A program made the translations under genes and the position numbers. A stretch of 64,000 nucleotides of DNA from Phycisphaeraceae bacterium (GTDB lineage Bacteria > Planctomycetota > Phycisphaerae > Phycisphaerales > SM1A02), in the NCBI GenBank assembly GCA_004213555.1, contig SHAP01000002.1, positions 186,001-250,000 on the forward strand, given 5' to 3'. The first letter of the stretch is position 1; every line of letters starts with the position of its first letter. The notes under the pieces are model-generated. The model was not told the origin of the DNA. It made no database searches and saw nothing but the letters and a program-made list of their open reading frames with translations. Shown piece by piece: positions 33,889 to 43,471 of the stretch.

Positions 33889-34940
33889 GACAAGAACTCT
33901 TTGACGGTTTGCATGTGTGGTGGCTTCCGGTTGGGCTGCTGATTGCCTTGTCGTCAGCGTGGTGGTCGTCTCGACGACATCAGCACACCAACTGGTCGGG
34001 CGTCCCCACGGGATTGCCACGTTCTTGGCGACAAAGGACCCGCTGGGTTCCACGTTCGTTGGGATGGCTGGCGCTGATTCTTTTGCTGTTTGGGCTTGCG
34101 GGACCGCGAGGAGTTCGCGAACACCGCGAGGTGACCGGGGAAGGACTGGCCATCACGTTGTGTGTTGATCGATCTGGCTCCATGCTCGCGCTGGATTTGG
34201 CCGACTCCGTGATCCGGCGGAGCCGGTTGGATGTGGTCAAAGATGTGGTCGATCGATTTATTCGAGGAGACGCCACCATGGCAGGTCGTCAGGGTGACCT
34301 GCTTTCTGTTGTCCAGTTTGGTACCCATGCAGACGAAGTCACGCCTCCAACGTTCGACCATGAGTACGTGGCGGAGGCAGTGGCAGGTTTGGAGGTTTCT
34401 CCCTTGGAGTCTGAACGGGCCACGGCCATTGGTGATGCTTTGGGTCTTGCGGTCGAGCGATTGGACGCCCTTCGTGCCCAGGACGTCAATCAGACCATTG
34501 TGGATCAAATCATCATTTTGTTGACCGATGGAGAGAGCAATGCCGGGGTTCTCTCGCCTTTGGAAGCTGCAGAACTGGCCCGAGCATTGGGTGTCAGGGT
34601 GTACACGATTGGTGCTGGGACAGCATCCGCAACGGCTCCGATCCCAACAACCGATCCCTTTACCGGCCGCCAAAGGATTCAAAACATGCCGGTGTCTCTG
34701 GACATGAAGACACTGAAAGCCATCGCTGAGCAAACCGGAGGCCAAGCTTTTCGTGCCACCGATCAGAATTCTCTTGTTGAGATTTACGCAGAGATTGATG
34801 CCTTGGAACGCACGGAGTACCAAGAGACCCGGTGGGAAGAGGTGCGGGACGACGGCCCACTGGTTTTGGGCTTGGGCTTGATGGTTGGCGTGTTTGCTCG
34901 ACTTCTTGGTGCGCTGTTCTGGCCGGAGGTTGCGTCATGA
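33885..34940 (+). CDS. batA: BatA-like von Willebrand factor A membrane protein
   Basis: Two membrane helices near the N-terminus precede a VWA domain with an intact MIDAS motif (CVDRSGSMLALDLA) and the conserved LLTDGESNAG. A C-terminal helix (VLGLGLMVGVFARLLGALF) re-enters the membrane. Length is 351 residues. Start and stop both overlap neighbours by four bases. Together with BatB-E it forms the aerotolerance-type complex described from Bacteroides; the function in planctomycetes is not established. Confidence 0.88.
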   Translation: MRQELFDGLHVWWLPVGLLIALSSAWWSSRRHQHTNWSGVPTGLPRSWRQRTRWVPRSLGWLALILLLFGLAGPRGVREHREVTGEGLAITLCVDRSGSMLALDLADSVIRRSRLDVVKDVVDRFIRGDATMAGRQGDLLSVVQFGTHADEVTPPTFDHEYVAEAVAGLEVSPLESERATAIGDALGLAVERLDALRAQDVNQTIVDQIIILLTDGESNAGVLSPLEAAELARALGVRVYTIGAGTASATAPIPTTDPFTGRQRIQNMPVSLDMKTLKAIAEQTGGQAFRATDQNSLVEIYAEIDALERTEYQETRWEEVRDDGPLVLGLGLMVGVFARLLGALFWPEVAS

Positions 34941-35893
34941 TCGGATTGGTCTGGCACAACGCCTCGTGGTTGCCCCTGTTTGGCGGTTTGCTTGGGGTGG
35001 CTGGCGTTGTCTTCATCCTTGGTTGGCGTTTGCGTCGGAACCAACGGTCTTTGTTGCCTGGGGTTTTTGCAAACACTCGTTCGATTCGCCCGCTTTTTAC
35101 GTTCCTCGGCTCGTTCTTGGTGGGTATTGCCATTCTCGATCCACGGTGGTCCAGCGAGACCATCGAGCTTCCCTTTCGGGGACGCAATGTGGTGGTTCTT
35201 TTGGATGCTTCGCGGTCGATGCGTTGTCAGGATGCGGCCCCGGATCGACTGCAGGTGGCCAAAACCCTTTTGGGTGAACTGGCGGAATCAGCGGTCGGTG
35301 ATCGGTTTGGTTTGATTGCATTTGCGGGAACCCCTGTTCCCAAATGCCCTCCCACAGCAGATCCCCGGGCTTTTCGGCGTGCTCTGCGTCAAATTGATCC
35401 CCAGCGCATGCCGATTGGAGGATCACTTCCCGGAGATGCCCTGCGTGAAGCGGCCGCTTTCTTGTCGGAGGATCGTGAGGACAGCTTGGTTCTTTTGGTC
35501 AGTGACGGTGATGACATGGGGTCTTGGCCGGTCGAGGCGGCCCGTGGACTTGGGGTACCAGTGGTCACCATTTCATTGGGCGATGCGGAACAAGGGGCAC
35601 GTATTCCAGATGATGAGGGTGGCTGGGTGGTTTACGATGACTCTGAAGTGTGGTCTGTTCGCGATGACAAGCAACTGATAGAGATGTCGCAAGCAACGGG
35701 TGGCATACATGTGCCTTTGGGAACATCCGTGGTGAACGCGCGAGCGCTGTGGCGTCAGCGTTTGGCCCCCTTGGTGGGCGGTTCAGAATCGGTTCAAGAG
35801 ATCACCAAGGATCGTCCAGAATGGCGTTGGTTTGCGGTTCCTGGTGTGTTGCTGCTTGGATTGGGTGCCGTGGGAAGGCCAAGGATCGCCTGA
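34937..35893 (+). CDS. batB: BatB-like von Willebrand factor A membrane protein
   Basis: The second VWA protein of the operon has N-terminal membrane helices, the MIDAS motif LLDASRSMRC, and LLVSDGDDMGSW, with a final hydrophobic segment (WFAVPGVLLLGLGAVG). Length is 318 residues from ATG 34937, which overlaps the batA stop (ATGA); the longer frame from 34832 is antecedent overlap only. Confidence 0.87.
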   Translation: MIGLVWHNASWLPLFGGLLGVAGVVFILGWRLRRNQRSLLPGVFANTRSIRPLFTFLGSFLVGIAILDPRWSSETIELPFRGRNVVVLLDASRSMRCQDAAPDRLQVAKTLLGELAESAVGDRFGLIAFAGTPVPKCPPTADPRAFRRALRQIDPQRMPIGGSLPGDALREAAAFLSEDREDSLVLLVSDGDDMGSWPVEAARGLGVPVVTISLGDAEQGARIPDDEGGWVVYDDSEVWSVRDDKQLIEMSQATGGIHVPLGTSVVNARALWRQRLAPLVGGSESVQEITKDRPEWRWFAVPGVLLLGLGAVGRPRIA

Positions 35894-36642
35894 TGCGTGG
35901 TGTTCTCTTGTTGGCATTGTTGGCTCAAGTCGCCGAATCCCCGGGCACGGATGAGCGGGCAAAAATTCAGGCGCTTCGGGCAGAAGACCCGGCCAGCGGT
36001 CGACTCGCATTTGCTGAGGGTCAGTTGGCGTTGGAGTCGGGTCAAATCTCAGACGCCATGTCTGCTTTCAGTGATGCTGTCGAATTGCTGGAAGCCCCAA
36101 AAGACTTGGCGCGGGCGCACCACGCTGTCGCGGTGGCCCAGCACCAAGCGGCCATCGCTCAGGTCAATCAAAACCCAACGTCGGCGAAAGAGATGATCGC
36201 TTCGGCCATCGCCCACTATGCGCAAGCTTTGGAGCACGACCCCAAACTTGAGCCCGCGCGACGCAATGGTGAACGGGCCGCCCAATTTGCCTCGAGGATC
36301 CCCCCTCCACCTCCCGAGTCGTCTGGAGAGGAAGGTGAAGACCAAGATGGATCGTCTGATTCAACAGAAACACCAAGCGGTGATCCCTCTGATGGGTCCC
36401 CGACTTCAGAAAAAATGAATCCCGGAGAGGGGGAATCCGACGAACAAAGCCCAGATGCTTCTCCCCAAGATTCACCTTCAACAACGGAGTCAAGTTCTCA
36501 ATCTTCCAGCAGCACAACAGAATCTCTCTCCCCAGACGAAGCACGCCGCATGCTGCAAGAAATTCGAGATCGAGCAGATGAACGCGAGGAAGAACTGAGC
36601 GCTCGGCAGTCCAGATCGAGATTGGTGGAGCGCGATTGGTGA
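35893..36642 (+). CDS. batC: BatC-like tetratricopeptide protein with acidic tail
   Basis: A signal peptide (MRGVLLLALLAQVAES) is followed by TPR-type helices (about 25-135). The C-terminal half is low complexity, rich in Ser, Glu, Asp, Thr and Pro (about 138-225), with a short helical end. The architecture fits BatC, a TPR partner of the VWA proteins. ATG 35893 shares its A with the batB stop (TGATG). Confidence 0.78.
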   Translation: MRGVLLLALLAQVAESPGTDERAKIQALRAEDPASGRLAFAEGQLALESGQISDAMSAFSDAVELLEAPKDLARAHHAVAVAQHQAAIAQVNQNPTSAKEMIASAIAHYAQALEHDPKLEPARRNGERAAQFASRIPPPPPESSGEEGEDQDGSSDSTETPSGDPSDGSPTSEKMNPGEGESDEQSPDASPQDSPSTTESSSQSSSSTTESLSPDEARRMLQEIRDRADEREEELSARQSRSRLVERDW

Positions 36643-38324
36643 TGTTGCTGCCGCTTTTTGTGTTGCTGACCAGTGTGCCTGACATCGATTGGGTGGTTTC
36701 CCCCTCTGTCGCGGACGCAGGCATTCCATTTGAAATTCAAGTTCGTCTTCAAGGGGAAGGTCGGTCTGCTCCGGATCTCGATGTTCCCACACCAGAGGTT
36801 CTTGGTCTTGAAATGCTGGAAGGTCCTGATGTCCGGTCTGGTTCCAACCTCAGTATTGTCAACGGGAGGACCTCCGCCGCTTGGACACGAACATTCACTT
36901 GGACGGTGGTTGCGGATTCTCCTGGCCTCTACCAGTTGCCAGAAATCGTCTTCACTGGATCGGAACTTGATTTCAGGGTCAACCCCGGATCTGTTGTGGT
37001 GCGTGAGCTGGAGCCGAGCCGCGACGTTTTTGTGGAGCTTCGCTGTTCCAACCTCACGCCCTGGATCGATCAGATTGTCGACTTGGAGCTGACGGTCTTG
37101 TTTCGGCCATTCCAAGATGAAGACTTGGGGACCCGTATTGGCAGTCAAGATCTGGTTCAACTGATTGACTGGAATCGCAGTGCCTTGGGCCCCTTCTCCA
37201 ATATTCTCGATGATCAGGATCGACGTCGGGGCCAATTTGTGCGGGGTCGAGGCGAGCAACAAGGGTGGGAAGGGTTCCGTTGGACCGTTTCCAAACGCTT
37301 TCGATCGGCTGGCGACGCTGTTTTGGAACCGGTCAGGCTCATTGGAACCTACCCCGTGTCTTTGGTTCGAAGAAACACGGTCTTTGGTTCCAGTATTCAG
37401 ATCGCAAAGCGTCGTCCAGTTCGTGTGGACACAAATCCATTGGAATTTCAGGTCCGCCCTCCGCCTCAAGATGGGAAGCCGGAAGACTGGGTGGGTGCGG
37501 TTGGTCGATTCTCGCTGTCCACATCGCTGGACCGTGTGTCACTTGGTGTTGGAGAACCGGTGACGCTGACCATGCGGGTGGAAGATCTCGATGGGAATGC
37601 GGATCTCGCCCGCTTGCCGGATCCCCCAATTGAACAACAACTCCAAGATGCAGGTTGGCAGCTGTCGCCAGATCCCGCACCCGGCAAAGTTGAGGGTCAG
37701 GTTCGGACCATCCGTCGGAGCATTCGTCCCACCGAACGCGCCGACAAATTGCCCCGTTTGCGCTTGCCGTACTTCGATGCCGAAAGCAGTGAGTGGGGGG
37801 TCACGGTGGCAGAGGCCATTCCAGTCCAAGTGACCGCGGTGAGTCAGTTGGACATTCAGACACTCCCCACGCCTTTGTTGGAAGCTCCCCAAGCCACTCT
37901 TGAAGTTGGCCCTGAAACATGGCCCGGTCTTGCTGAGATCACCCCGGTTCCCCAAGTGACCGCAGGTCCATTGGTGGGTGGATTGGGGTTGGGTCTTGTG
38001 CTCGCTGGGGTGTTGCGATGGTCCCCGTTGCTCTTTTTACGTCGCGGGTTGAGTCATAATCGCAAGCTCGATCTTCTTCTGCGCGAACTCAAGCGGGCCC
38101 AAGGCCACATTCAGGTCGGGCAGGCCGCGCGAGCTTACTTGTCTGCGTGGTCAAATCACGCTTCGGACCCGATTGTGGTTCTGCGGAAGAGTGATCCTCA
38201 GCTTGCGGATGAGCTTCAAGAGGCCTTTGTCGCTTTGGATCGCGCGGATTTTGGTGGCGGTTCAATCGATGCCGGTGTGCGAATCATTGACTTGCTGCGG
38301 CGTCTCCCAGGGAGAAAATCCTGA
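36642..38324 (+). CDS. batD: BatD-like large periplasmic protein
   Basis: This protein of about 560 residues has a short N-terminal signal, an extended beta-rich periplasmic region with BatD-style blocks (IPFEIQVRLQGEGRSAPDLD, RTFTWTVVADSPGLYQLPEI, LIDWN), a membrane helix (about 445-465) and a helical cytoplasmic tail. ATG 36642 shares one base with the batC stop. It is the largest Bat subunit. Confidence 0.8.
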   Translation: MLLPLFVLLTSVPDIDWVVSPSVADAGIPFEIQVRLQGEGRSAPDLDVPTPEVLGLEMLEGPDVRSGSNLSIVNGRTSAAWTRTFTWTVVADSPGLYQLPEIVFTGSELDFRVNPGSVVVRELEPSRDVFVELRCSNLTPWIDQIVDLELTVLFRPFQDEDLGTRIGSQDLVQLIDWNRSALGPFSNILDDQDRRRGQFVRGRGEQQGWEGFRWTVSKRFRSAGDAVLEPVRLIGTYPVSLVRRNTVFGSSIQIAKRRPVRVDTNPLEFQVRPPPQDGKPEDWVGAVGRFSLSTSLDRVSLGVGEPVTLTMRVEDLDGNADLARLPDPPIEQQLQDAGWQLSPDPAPGKVEGQVRTIRRSIRPTERADKLPRLRLPYFDAESSEWGVTVAEAIPVQVTAVSQLDIQTLPTPLLEAPQATLEVGPETWPGLAEITPVPQVTAGPLVGGLGLGLVLAGVLRWSPLLFLRRGLSHNRKLDLLLRELKRAQGHIQVGQAARAYLSAWSNHASDPIVVLRKSDPQLADELQEAFVALDRADFGGGSIDAGVRIIDLLRRLPGRKS

Positions 38325-39046
38325 TGCTTTCACTTTGGATGACCTTGCTGTGCTCGGTTGATTCCGGGGAGGCTTTGTTTGAGAAAGCCATGTCTCTGGA
38401 GTCAACCCAATCCCAGGTTGCTTTCATCGAAGCCGCAGAGTCTTTTGTGCACGACGCAGCAACCAATGCCGATCCCAATGTGGCGTTTAATGCCGGTTTG
38501 GCTTGGGCAAGAGCTGGCGACCGACCCCAGGCAAAGCAAATGCTTCTGTATGCCGTGGCTCGAGGAGCGACGCCAGAGGCATGGAGGGCGTTGCAGTTGG
38601 TTCGAGATGAAGATGGCCTCGATGCCTTTCAGGGACCGATGCCCTGGTTCGCACCTTTGGCTCGTCTTGGGGTGGTGATTTCGACCCTGTTGCCTGCGCC
38701 CGCCGTGGTTGCGGGAGGGATGTTGACGCTGTCAGGGCTGTTGTGGGGGTTGCGACGTTCCGATCTTGCTTTGCTTTCTTTGGCGGCGGCCTTTGTGCTG
38801 GTGGTCCCACTCTTCAGTCGTTCTCTGCCCATTGCAGGGGCGGTCGCAGCCGCAGAACTCGTCCCATTGGAAGGCCCGGGGGATGGTTACGTGTCCACCA
38901 GCGCGACCTTAAAACCTGGTGATGAAATCAAAGTGATCCGCAACGCAGGTCAGTGGTTCGAGATTGCTCTTCCAGGGGCCGACTGGCGGCGGGGCTGGGT
39001 CCGTCGTGCTGACATACTCTTCCCCCAGGATGCTCTTGCCCCATGA
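38324..39046 (+). CDS. batE: BatE-like TPR/SH3-type membrane protein
   Basis: The 240-residue protein has an N-terminal signal, a short TPR-like region, two membrane helices (about 110-165) and a C-terminal SH3-like domain (LKPGDEIKVIRNAGQWFEI ... RRGWVRRADI). This is the BatE arrangement. The start shares a base with the batD stop and the stop overlaps the mnmC start (ATGA), so the operon continues into tRNA modification. Confidence 0.78.
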   Translation: MLSLWMTLLCSVDSGEALFEKAMSLESTQSQVAFIEAAESFVHDAATNADPNVAFNAGLAWARAGDRPQAKQMLLYAVARGATPEAWRALQLVRDEDGLDAFQGPMPWFAPLARLGVVISTLLPAPAVVAGGMLTLSGLLWGLRRSDLALLSLAAAFVLVVPLFSRSLPIAGAVAAAELVPLEGPGDGYVSTSATLKPGDEIKVIRNAGQWFEIALPGADWRRGWVRRADILFPQDALAP

Positions 39047-40782
39047 TGCGAGAACCCGGCATCCCAGATCATTTGACTCCGCTGAAGATGGCCTGTCCCC
39101 AGCGTTTGGATGGGCGATGGCGAAGCGACCAACACGATGATGGATACCGAGGTGGAGGCAACGCCCGACAAGAAGTCGAAACTGTTTTCCACCGGGCGTG
39201 CCAAGTGGACGAATTGTTTCAGAACCACATCTCTGTGGTGGCGGAACTGGGCTTTGGTGCAGGCTTGTCGATCCTGGAGACCATCCAGAGATTTCGACAA
39301 GTTGCTTCGCCTCACGCTCGTTTGTGCCTGATTTCTTTGGAACAATTTCCAATCGATCCCAATGTCTTGAAAGAGATGTTGATGCATGATGGGGCCGCCC
39401 CAGACCTGGTCTCGGCGTTGATTGACCAGTGGCCCATTCATGTTGGAGGTTGGCACCGTTTGTCTTTTCTTGAGGGGCGAGTGCACTTGACCCTCGGACT
39501 GGGCGATGCCGCTGATCTCTTGCCGACGATGAATTTCAAGGCTGATGCATGGTTCTTGGACGGATTCTCTCCGGCCAAGAATCCAGATTTGTGGACGCCC
39601 AAAGTATTGAAAATGGTCACCGATCGGTCTGCCTCGGGCGCTCGATTGGGGACGTGGTGCTCGGCTGGTGATGTACGTCGCACGCTCACGGAGTTGGGGT
39701 GGGCGGTTGAACGGGTCCCCGGACACGCCACCAAACGTCACCGCTTGGAGGCGCGTCGTTCTGGTACCACGCCGAATCGCCCTTCACCGGGAAAGATCCA
39801 CATTGGTGGAGCAGGATTTGCTGGTGCAGGTGCAGCGCGGGCCTTTGCTGAGCGCGGGTGGTCTGTCACGGTCTTCGATACCAAAGGGCCTGCCACGGGC
39901 GCTTCGGGAAATCCAAGAAGCCTTGTGCAGCCTCGCTTGGCCAAAGGCTTGGACGCGGCTAGTCACCTGCATTTGCACGCGGCTCTTTTTGCGGCACGGC
40001 AGATGGATCAGTTGGGGGTGCCGACAAGAGACGGTGCCCTGCATCTCAAAGTCGGCCATCACGGCGCGAAAGTAGAAGCTGCGTTGGGTCACGCGGGAAT
40101 GCCGGATGCTTTGATTCGCGCGGTTGATGAGGATGAGGCGTCCATTTTGGCCGGTTTTCGTGTGGGTTCGGGCGCTTGGTTTGCTTCTGCTCGATCTGTT
40201 TCGGGACCCGAGTATGTCGCGGCCCTCCTCGATCACGACAACATCGAGGTTCGACCAGACGAAACCATGATGACGCGGTTGGAAGAGACGCCAGTGGTGT
40301 GGTGCACAGGTTCGAACGCTGTGGATGCACTGGGCTTGAGCGGACTGCATCGGATTCGCGGACAACTGGAGTTCTTGACGCCAATCGCTGGGTTGAACCA
40401 CGCCATTTGCTTTGGTCATTATTTGCTGCCGGGTGAAAAAACTCTTGTCCTCGGCGCGAGCTACGACCACGGCGATTCTGATCCCGAGGTTCGGGAGGAT
40501 ACGGCGCAGATGTCTCTCGAACTGGCCCGAGCCGCATTGCCTGGTGTGTCGATGCACCGCACCGGAGGACGGACAAGTTTTCGGCTTGCGTCGCGGGATC
40601 GGTTGCCTTTGCTTGGTCCTGATCCCCAAGGACGTTTTTGGTGCAGTTTGGCCCACGGTTCCCGAGGCGCTTCGACCGGACCATTTCTGGGAGCTTTTTT
40701 GGCCGATTGCATGGAGGGGGTGCCGGGGGTTTTGCCTTCTGTTTACGTTGATCGGCTTCGAGTCGGTCGATTCAAGTCGTAA
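39043..40782 (+). CDS. mnmC: Bifunctional tRNA wobble-uridine methyltransferase/oxidoreductase MnmC
   Basis: MnmC completes mnm5(s2)U at the tRNA wobble position. The N-terminal methyltransferase domain has AELGFGAGLSILETIQ and AWFLDGFSPAKNPDLWT. The C-terminal FAD domain starts at about residue 250 with IHIGGAGFAGAGAARAFAERG, followed by GASGNPRSLVQPRLA and a late GGRTSFRLASRDRLPLLG. Length 579 is slightly short of the E. coli enzyme. It is the last gene of the Bat operon by overlap, yet has no evident link to it. The MnmEG product it needs would involve the atypical MnmE-like protein at 9010-9954 or an enzyme outside the window. Confidence 0.92.
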   Translation: MMREPGIPDHLTPLKMACPQRLDGRWRSDQHDDGYRGGGNARQEVETVFHRACQVDELFQNHISVVAELGFGAGLSILETIQRFRQVASPHARLCLISLEQFPIDPNVLKEMLMHDGAAPDLVSALIDQWPIHVGGWHRLSFLEGRVHLTLGLGDAADLLPTMNFKADAWFLDGFSPAKNPDLWTPKVLKMVTDRSASGARLGTWCSAGDVRRTLTELGWAVERVPGHATKRHRLEARRSGTTPNRPSPGKIHIGGAGFAGAGAARAFAERGWSVTVFDTKGPATGASGNPRSLVQPRLAKGLDAASHLHLHAALFAARQMDQLGVPTRDGALHLKVGHHGAKVEAALGHAGMPDALIRAVDEDEASILAGFRVGSGAWFASARSVSGPEYVAALLDHDNIEVRPDETMMTRLEETPVVWCTGSNAVDALGLSGLHRIRGQLEFLTPIAGLNHAICFGHYLLPGEKTLVLGASYDHGDSDPEVREDTAQMSLELARAALPGVSMHRTGGRTSFRLASRDRLPLLGPDPQGRFWCSLAHGSRGASTGPFLGAFLADCMEGVPGVLPSVYVDRLRVGRFKS

Positions 40783-40846
40783 TTCTGCGAAGAATCCGGA
40801 CCTGAAGTTTGGCTCAGCTTTCCTTTGAGGTCAAAATGAGTCTGTG

Positions 40847-43471
40847 ATGCCATCGTGGTTCCTTGCTTATTTCCTGTGCAATGTTGATTGGATCCGGTAC
40901 CAGCCGGAGCCCGTCGGAACATTGCTTCCGGCCCGTGTGGAGCGGGACGTCCCGGCCATGGATGCCCTCGGCACCCTGTGTCTGCCGAACGAGCCCAGAG
41001 CGGGAGACGCCATGGTCTCTGGATTTTCCGGAGAGTGGCAGCGTTGGTTGAGAGGCCCCAAGAGGTCGTACCTGTTGGAGTCTGGATTCCGTCGAAATGG
41101 TCTCGATGAGATTGTGGTTTTGCTCTCGGCCGACGATGGGGTTTTGGAAATTCGAAGCGGCGAATATGCCCATCACAAGATATTTCAGCAGTCCATCTTG
41201 CTTCAGGTGGCAGGAGTCACCATTCAGGATTGCCTTCAGGGCAGCCGTCCCGGACACGCTTTTGTGCCAAAATCGTGTGTCGTTCTTCCCGGTTGCGTGG
41301 TCACAATGTGTGAACGGATGTTGGATGTCGACCCTGGACCCGAAGTGGATTGGCAATCCGAAGGATTAAGTCTGGTCGCACTCCAAGAAGACGAATTTGG
41401 CCAATGGCATTGGGAACACCTGTACGACGGTCCCCGGCTGGGTGGGGATGCCCGAGCCCTAGGGACTCCACGGGGTGGACCGTGGTGCATGTCTTCGTAT
41501 TTCCCCGAAGTGCAAAGCGGCAACGATCTGGCGGGACCTGATTTCACCAAAGCATGGATTCCGTTTGTTGATTACACGAGCCAGCCAGATCCCCATGGTG
41601 GCCAGTGCTTTTTGGTTCAAGCCCGCAGAGAATCCAGAGGGGATGCTTGGTCGTTTGGGGACACGATCATGGTTCGAGAACTCCTTGGAGACATGCACTT
41701 TCACAGCGCAGGGTGGACTCCGCATGGCTTGCTTCTCAGTATCGGTGACACTGCTGAGCACAATGCGGTGGAATGGCTCCGCTGTGATGATTGGGACCGG
41801 TACAACGAGCCCGACCAGTGGACGGTGGAACGTGTGCAAGGTGAAGTGAGGTCTGAACTTGGTTCTGCTCCGGCCTTCCAATTTTGGGGCGTTGCACCCG
41901 GAGCCAACACCGACGCTCTTCTGTTGGGCGGTGATGTCAATGAAGGCGCGGTGTATGAGGCGACCTTGCACAATGAGACACCACCGACTTTTCGACGGTT
42001 GGCCGGGACGCATCCCGGAGGGGGGAGCAATCTGACGCATGTGGTTGGCGTCATCCGCAGACCTGCACCCGAAGTCTCCACCAATGTTGTTTTGCGGAGC
42101 TTCAACCCCGCCGACTGGACGGGAACTTTTGGCCGCATCTTCGCTTCAGAGGATGCGGTTCATTTCTCGAATTTGGGTCAATTCCCAGATGGCTGGTCGC
42201 CAAAATCCCACGTGACCGTTCGGCCGTCTTTGGGAACGATTCTTGCGGTTCCTTGGTCATCGGACTCGGTCGAGGAGGGTGGACTCCGGGCCCTGTCCGG
42301 ATGGCGCGTGTCCCGCCAACCCACCCGAGGTATCCGGGCCGAACCAGGGGTTTTCAATTTGTCAGGGCCAACCTCTTGCACATGGCCGCTTTTGTCACCG
42401 GGTGATCAGGTTGATGTGGAAATTGGTCTGTCGAACGACGGTTCAATCGATTTTTCAGATGGCCTCTCCGTACTGCCAGTGACACCTGGTCCTGTGCTCC
42501 GTCTGCGCAGACAAGCGGGAAATTCCTCACCGAAGCTTATTTCTTTCGGACTCCTACGCGATGGACAAACATTGCCCGCTGGAACCTACGCGATGCGATG
42601 CATGGTTCAATCCATTGGCGCGGATCCCTTGGCCATCAGATGGTCCGTTCGCGGCCAGCAGGATGTGCTGGAGGTGGTGCAGCGCCGATTGACGTGTGCG
42701 GATGGATGGCGAACGGTCGTTCTTCCGGTCAAAATTGAATCCATGGATGCTGAAACCACCCTGAGGGTTGTGGTTGGTGACATGAGGGCGGGTCGAGGCC
42801 TGGTCGACCTCATTGTTGCCCCAGAGCAGTTGGTCGCTTCTGACGCTCCCGGGGTGGTCTCCGCGGATGTCATGGAGTTTTCAACTTCTGGAGAAAAGGT
42901 GACCCAATCCCTTGGAAAGAATTTGACCAAGAGTCTGACGGTGGTTGAACTTGGAATTCCTAGTGGTGGACTGGACGTGTTCCTGCGTGAACTGGGTTGG
43001 AAGTATGGCATTGGATCGTTCCAAAATGACTTCGGGGAGTCTCTCAATGTGCAATGGGATCTTTTGGCCGGGCGGGTCGAGTTGACTCAAATCACCCAAG
43101 GCTTTCGGTTCCCATTGCTGGGCACTTTGGATGGACACTATTGGGCCCGAGAAAGTGTCTTGCACTTGGTCCTCAAACAATCTCCACGAGGTCTCAATTT
43201 TTCGGTGTTGGCCGGGGGGACTACGGTGGCCCGAGGGGAGTGGCTCAGCGGGTTGGCACCCAGATCGCCACTGAACCAATTTGAGTTGATGCCAGACCTG
43301 CCGGTGGATCTTCGGGCGGCCGCGGTTTTCCCGATTCACACCCCCGTGGCGGAGGCCATCTCTTGGCTCGTTCCAGCAGGTTCCCATGACAGTCTGCTCC
43401 CGACTGGGGTATCCTTTAATCATGATTCCATGTCCGATTCTTTGCCTGCCGCTGGTCCTTCCCGCCGCTGA
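40847..43471 (+). CDS. Large protein of unknown function
   Basis: This 874-residue protein is rich in beta-type sequence, Trp and Gly, with repeated acidic and aromatic patches, suggesting an extracellular or periplasmic beta-propeller or jelly-roll protein. A clear signal peptide is not seen; the N-terminus (MPSWFLAYFLCNVDW) is only weakly hydrophobic. No catalytic motif was recognised. ATG 40847 follows a GTG codon in frame. Its 3' end overlaps the next gene by 50 bases. Confidence 0.65.
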   Translation: MPSWFLAYFLCNVDWIRYQPEPVGTLLPARVERDVPAMDALGTLCLPNEPRAGDAMVSGFSGEWQRWLRGPKRSYLLESGFRRNGLDEIVVLLSADDGVLEIRSGEYAHHKIFQQSILLQVAGVTIQDCLQGSRPGHAFVPKSCVVLPGCVVTMCERMLDVDPGPEVDWQSEGLSLVALQEDEFGQWHWEHLYDGPRLGGDARALGTPRGGPWCMSSYFPEVQSGNDLAGPDFTKAWIPFVDYTSQPDPHGGQCFLVQARRESRGDAWSFGDTIMVRELLGDMHFHSAGWTPHGLLLSIGDTAEHNAVEWLRCDDWDRYNEPDQWTVERVQGEVRSELGSAPAFQFWGVAPGANTDALLLGGDVNEGAVYEATLHNETPPTFRRLAGTHPGGGSNLTHVVGVIRRPAPEVSTNVVLRSFNPADWTGTFGRIFASEDAVHFSNLGQFPDGWSPKSHVTVRPSLGTILAVPWSSDSVEEGGLRALSGWRVSRQPTRGIRAEPGVFNLSGPTSCTWPLLSPGDQVDVEIGLSNDGSIDFSDGLSVLPVTPGPVLRLRRQAGNSSPKLISFGLLRDGQTLPAGTYAMRCMVQSIGADPLAIRWSVRGQQDVLEVVQRRLTCADGWRTVVLPVKIESMDAETTLRVVVGDMRAGRGLVDLIVAPEQLVASDAPGVVSADVMEFSTSGEKVTQSLGKNLTKSLTVVELGIPSGGLDVFLRELGWKYGIGSFQNDFGESLNVQWDLLAGRVELTQITQGFRFPLLGTLDGHYWARESVLHLVLKQSPRGLNFSVLAGGTTVARGEWLSGLAPRSPLNQFELMPDLPVDLRAAAVFPIHTPVAEAISWLVPAGSHDSLLPTGVSFNHDSMSDSLPAAGPSRR

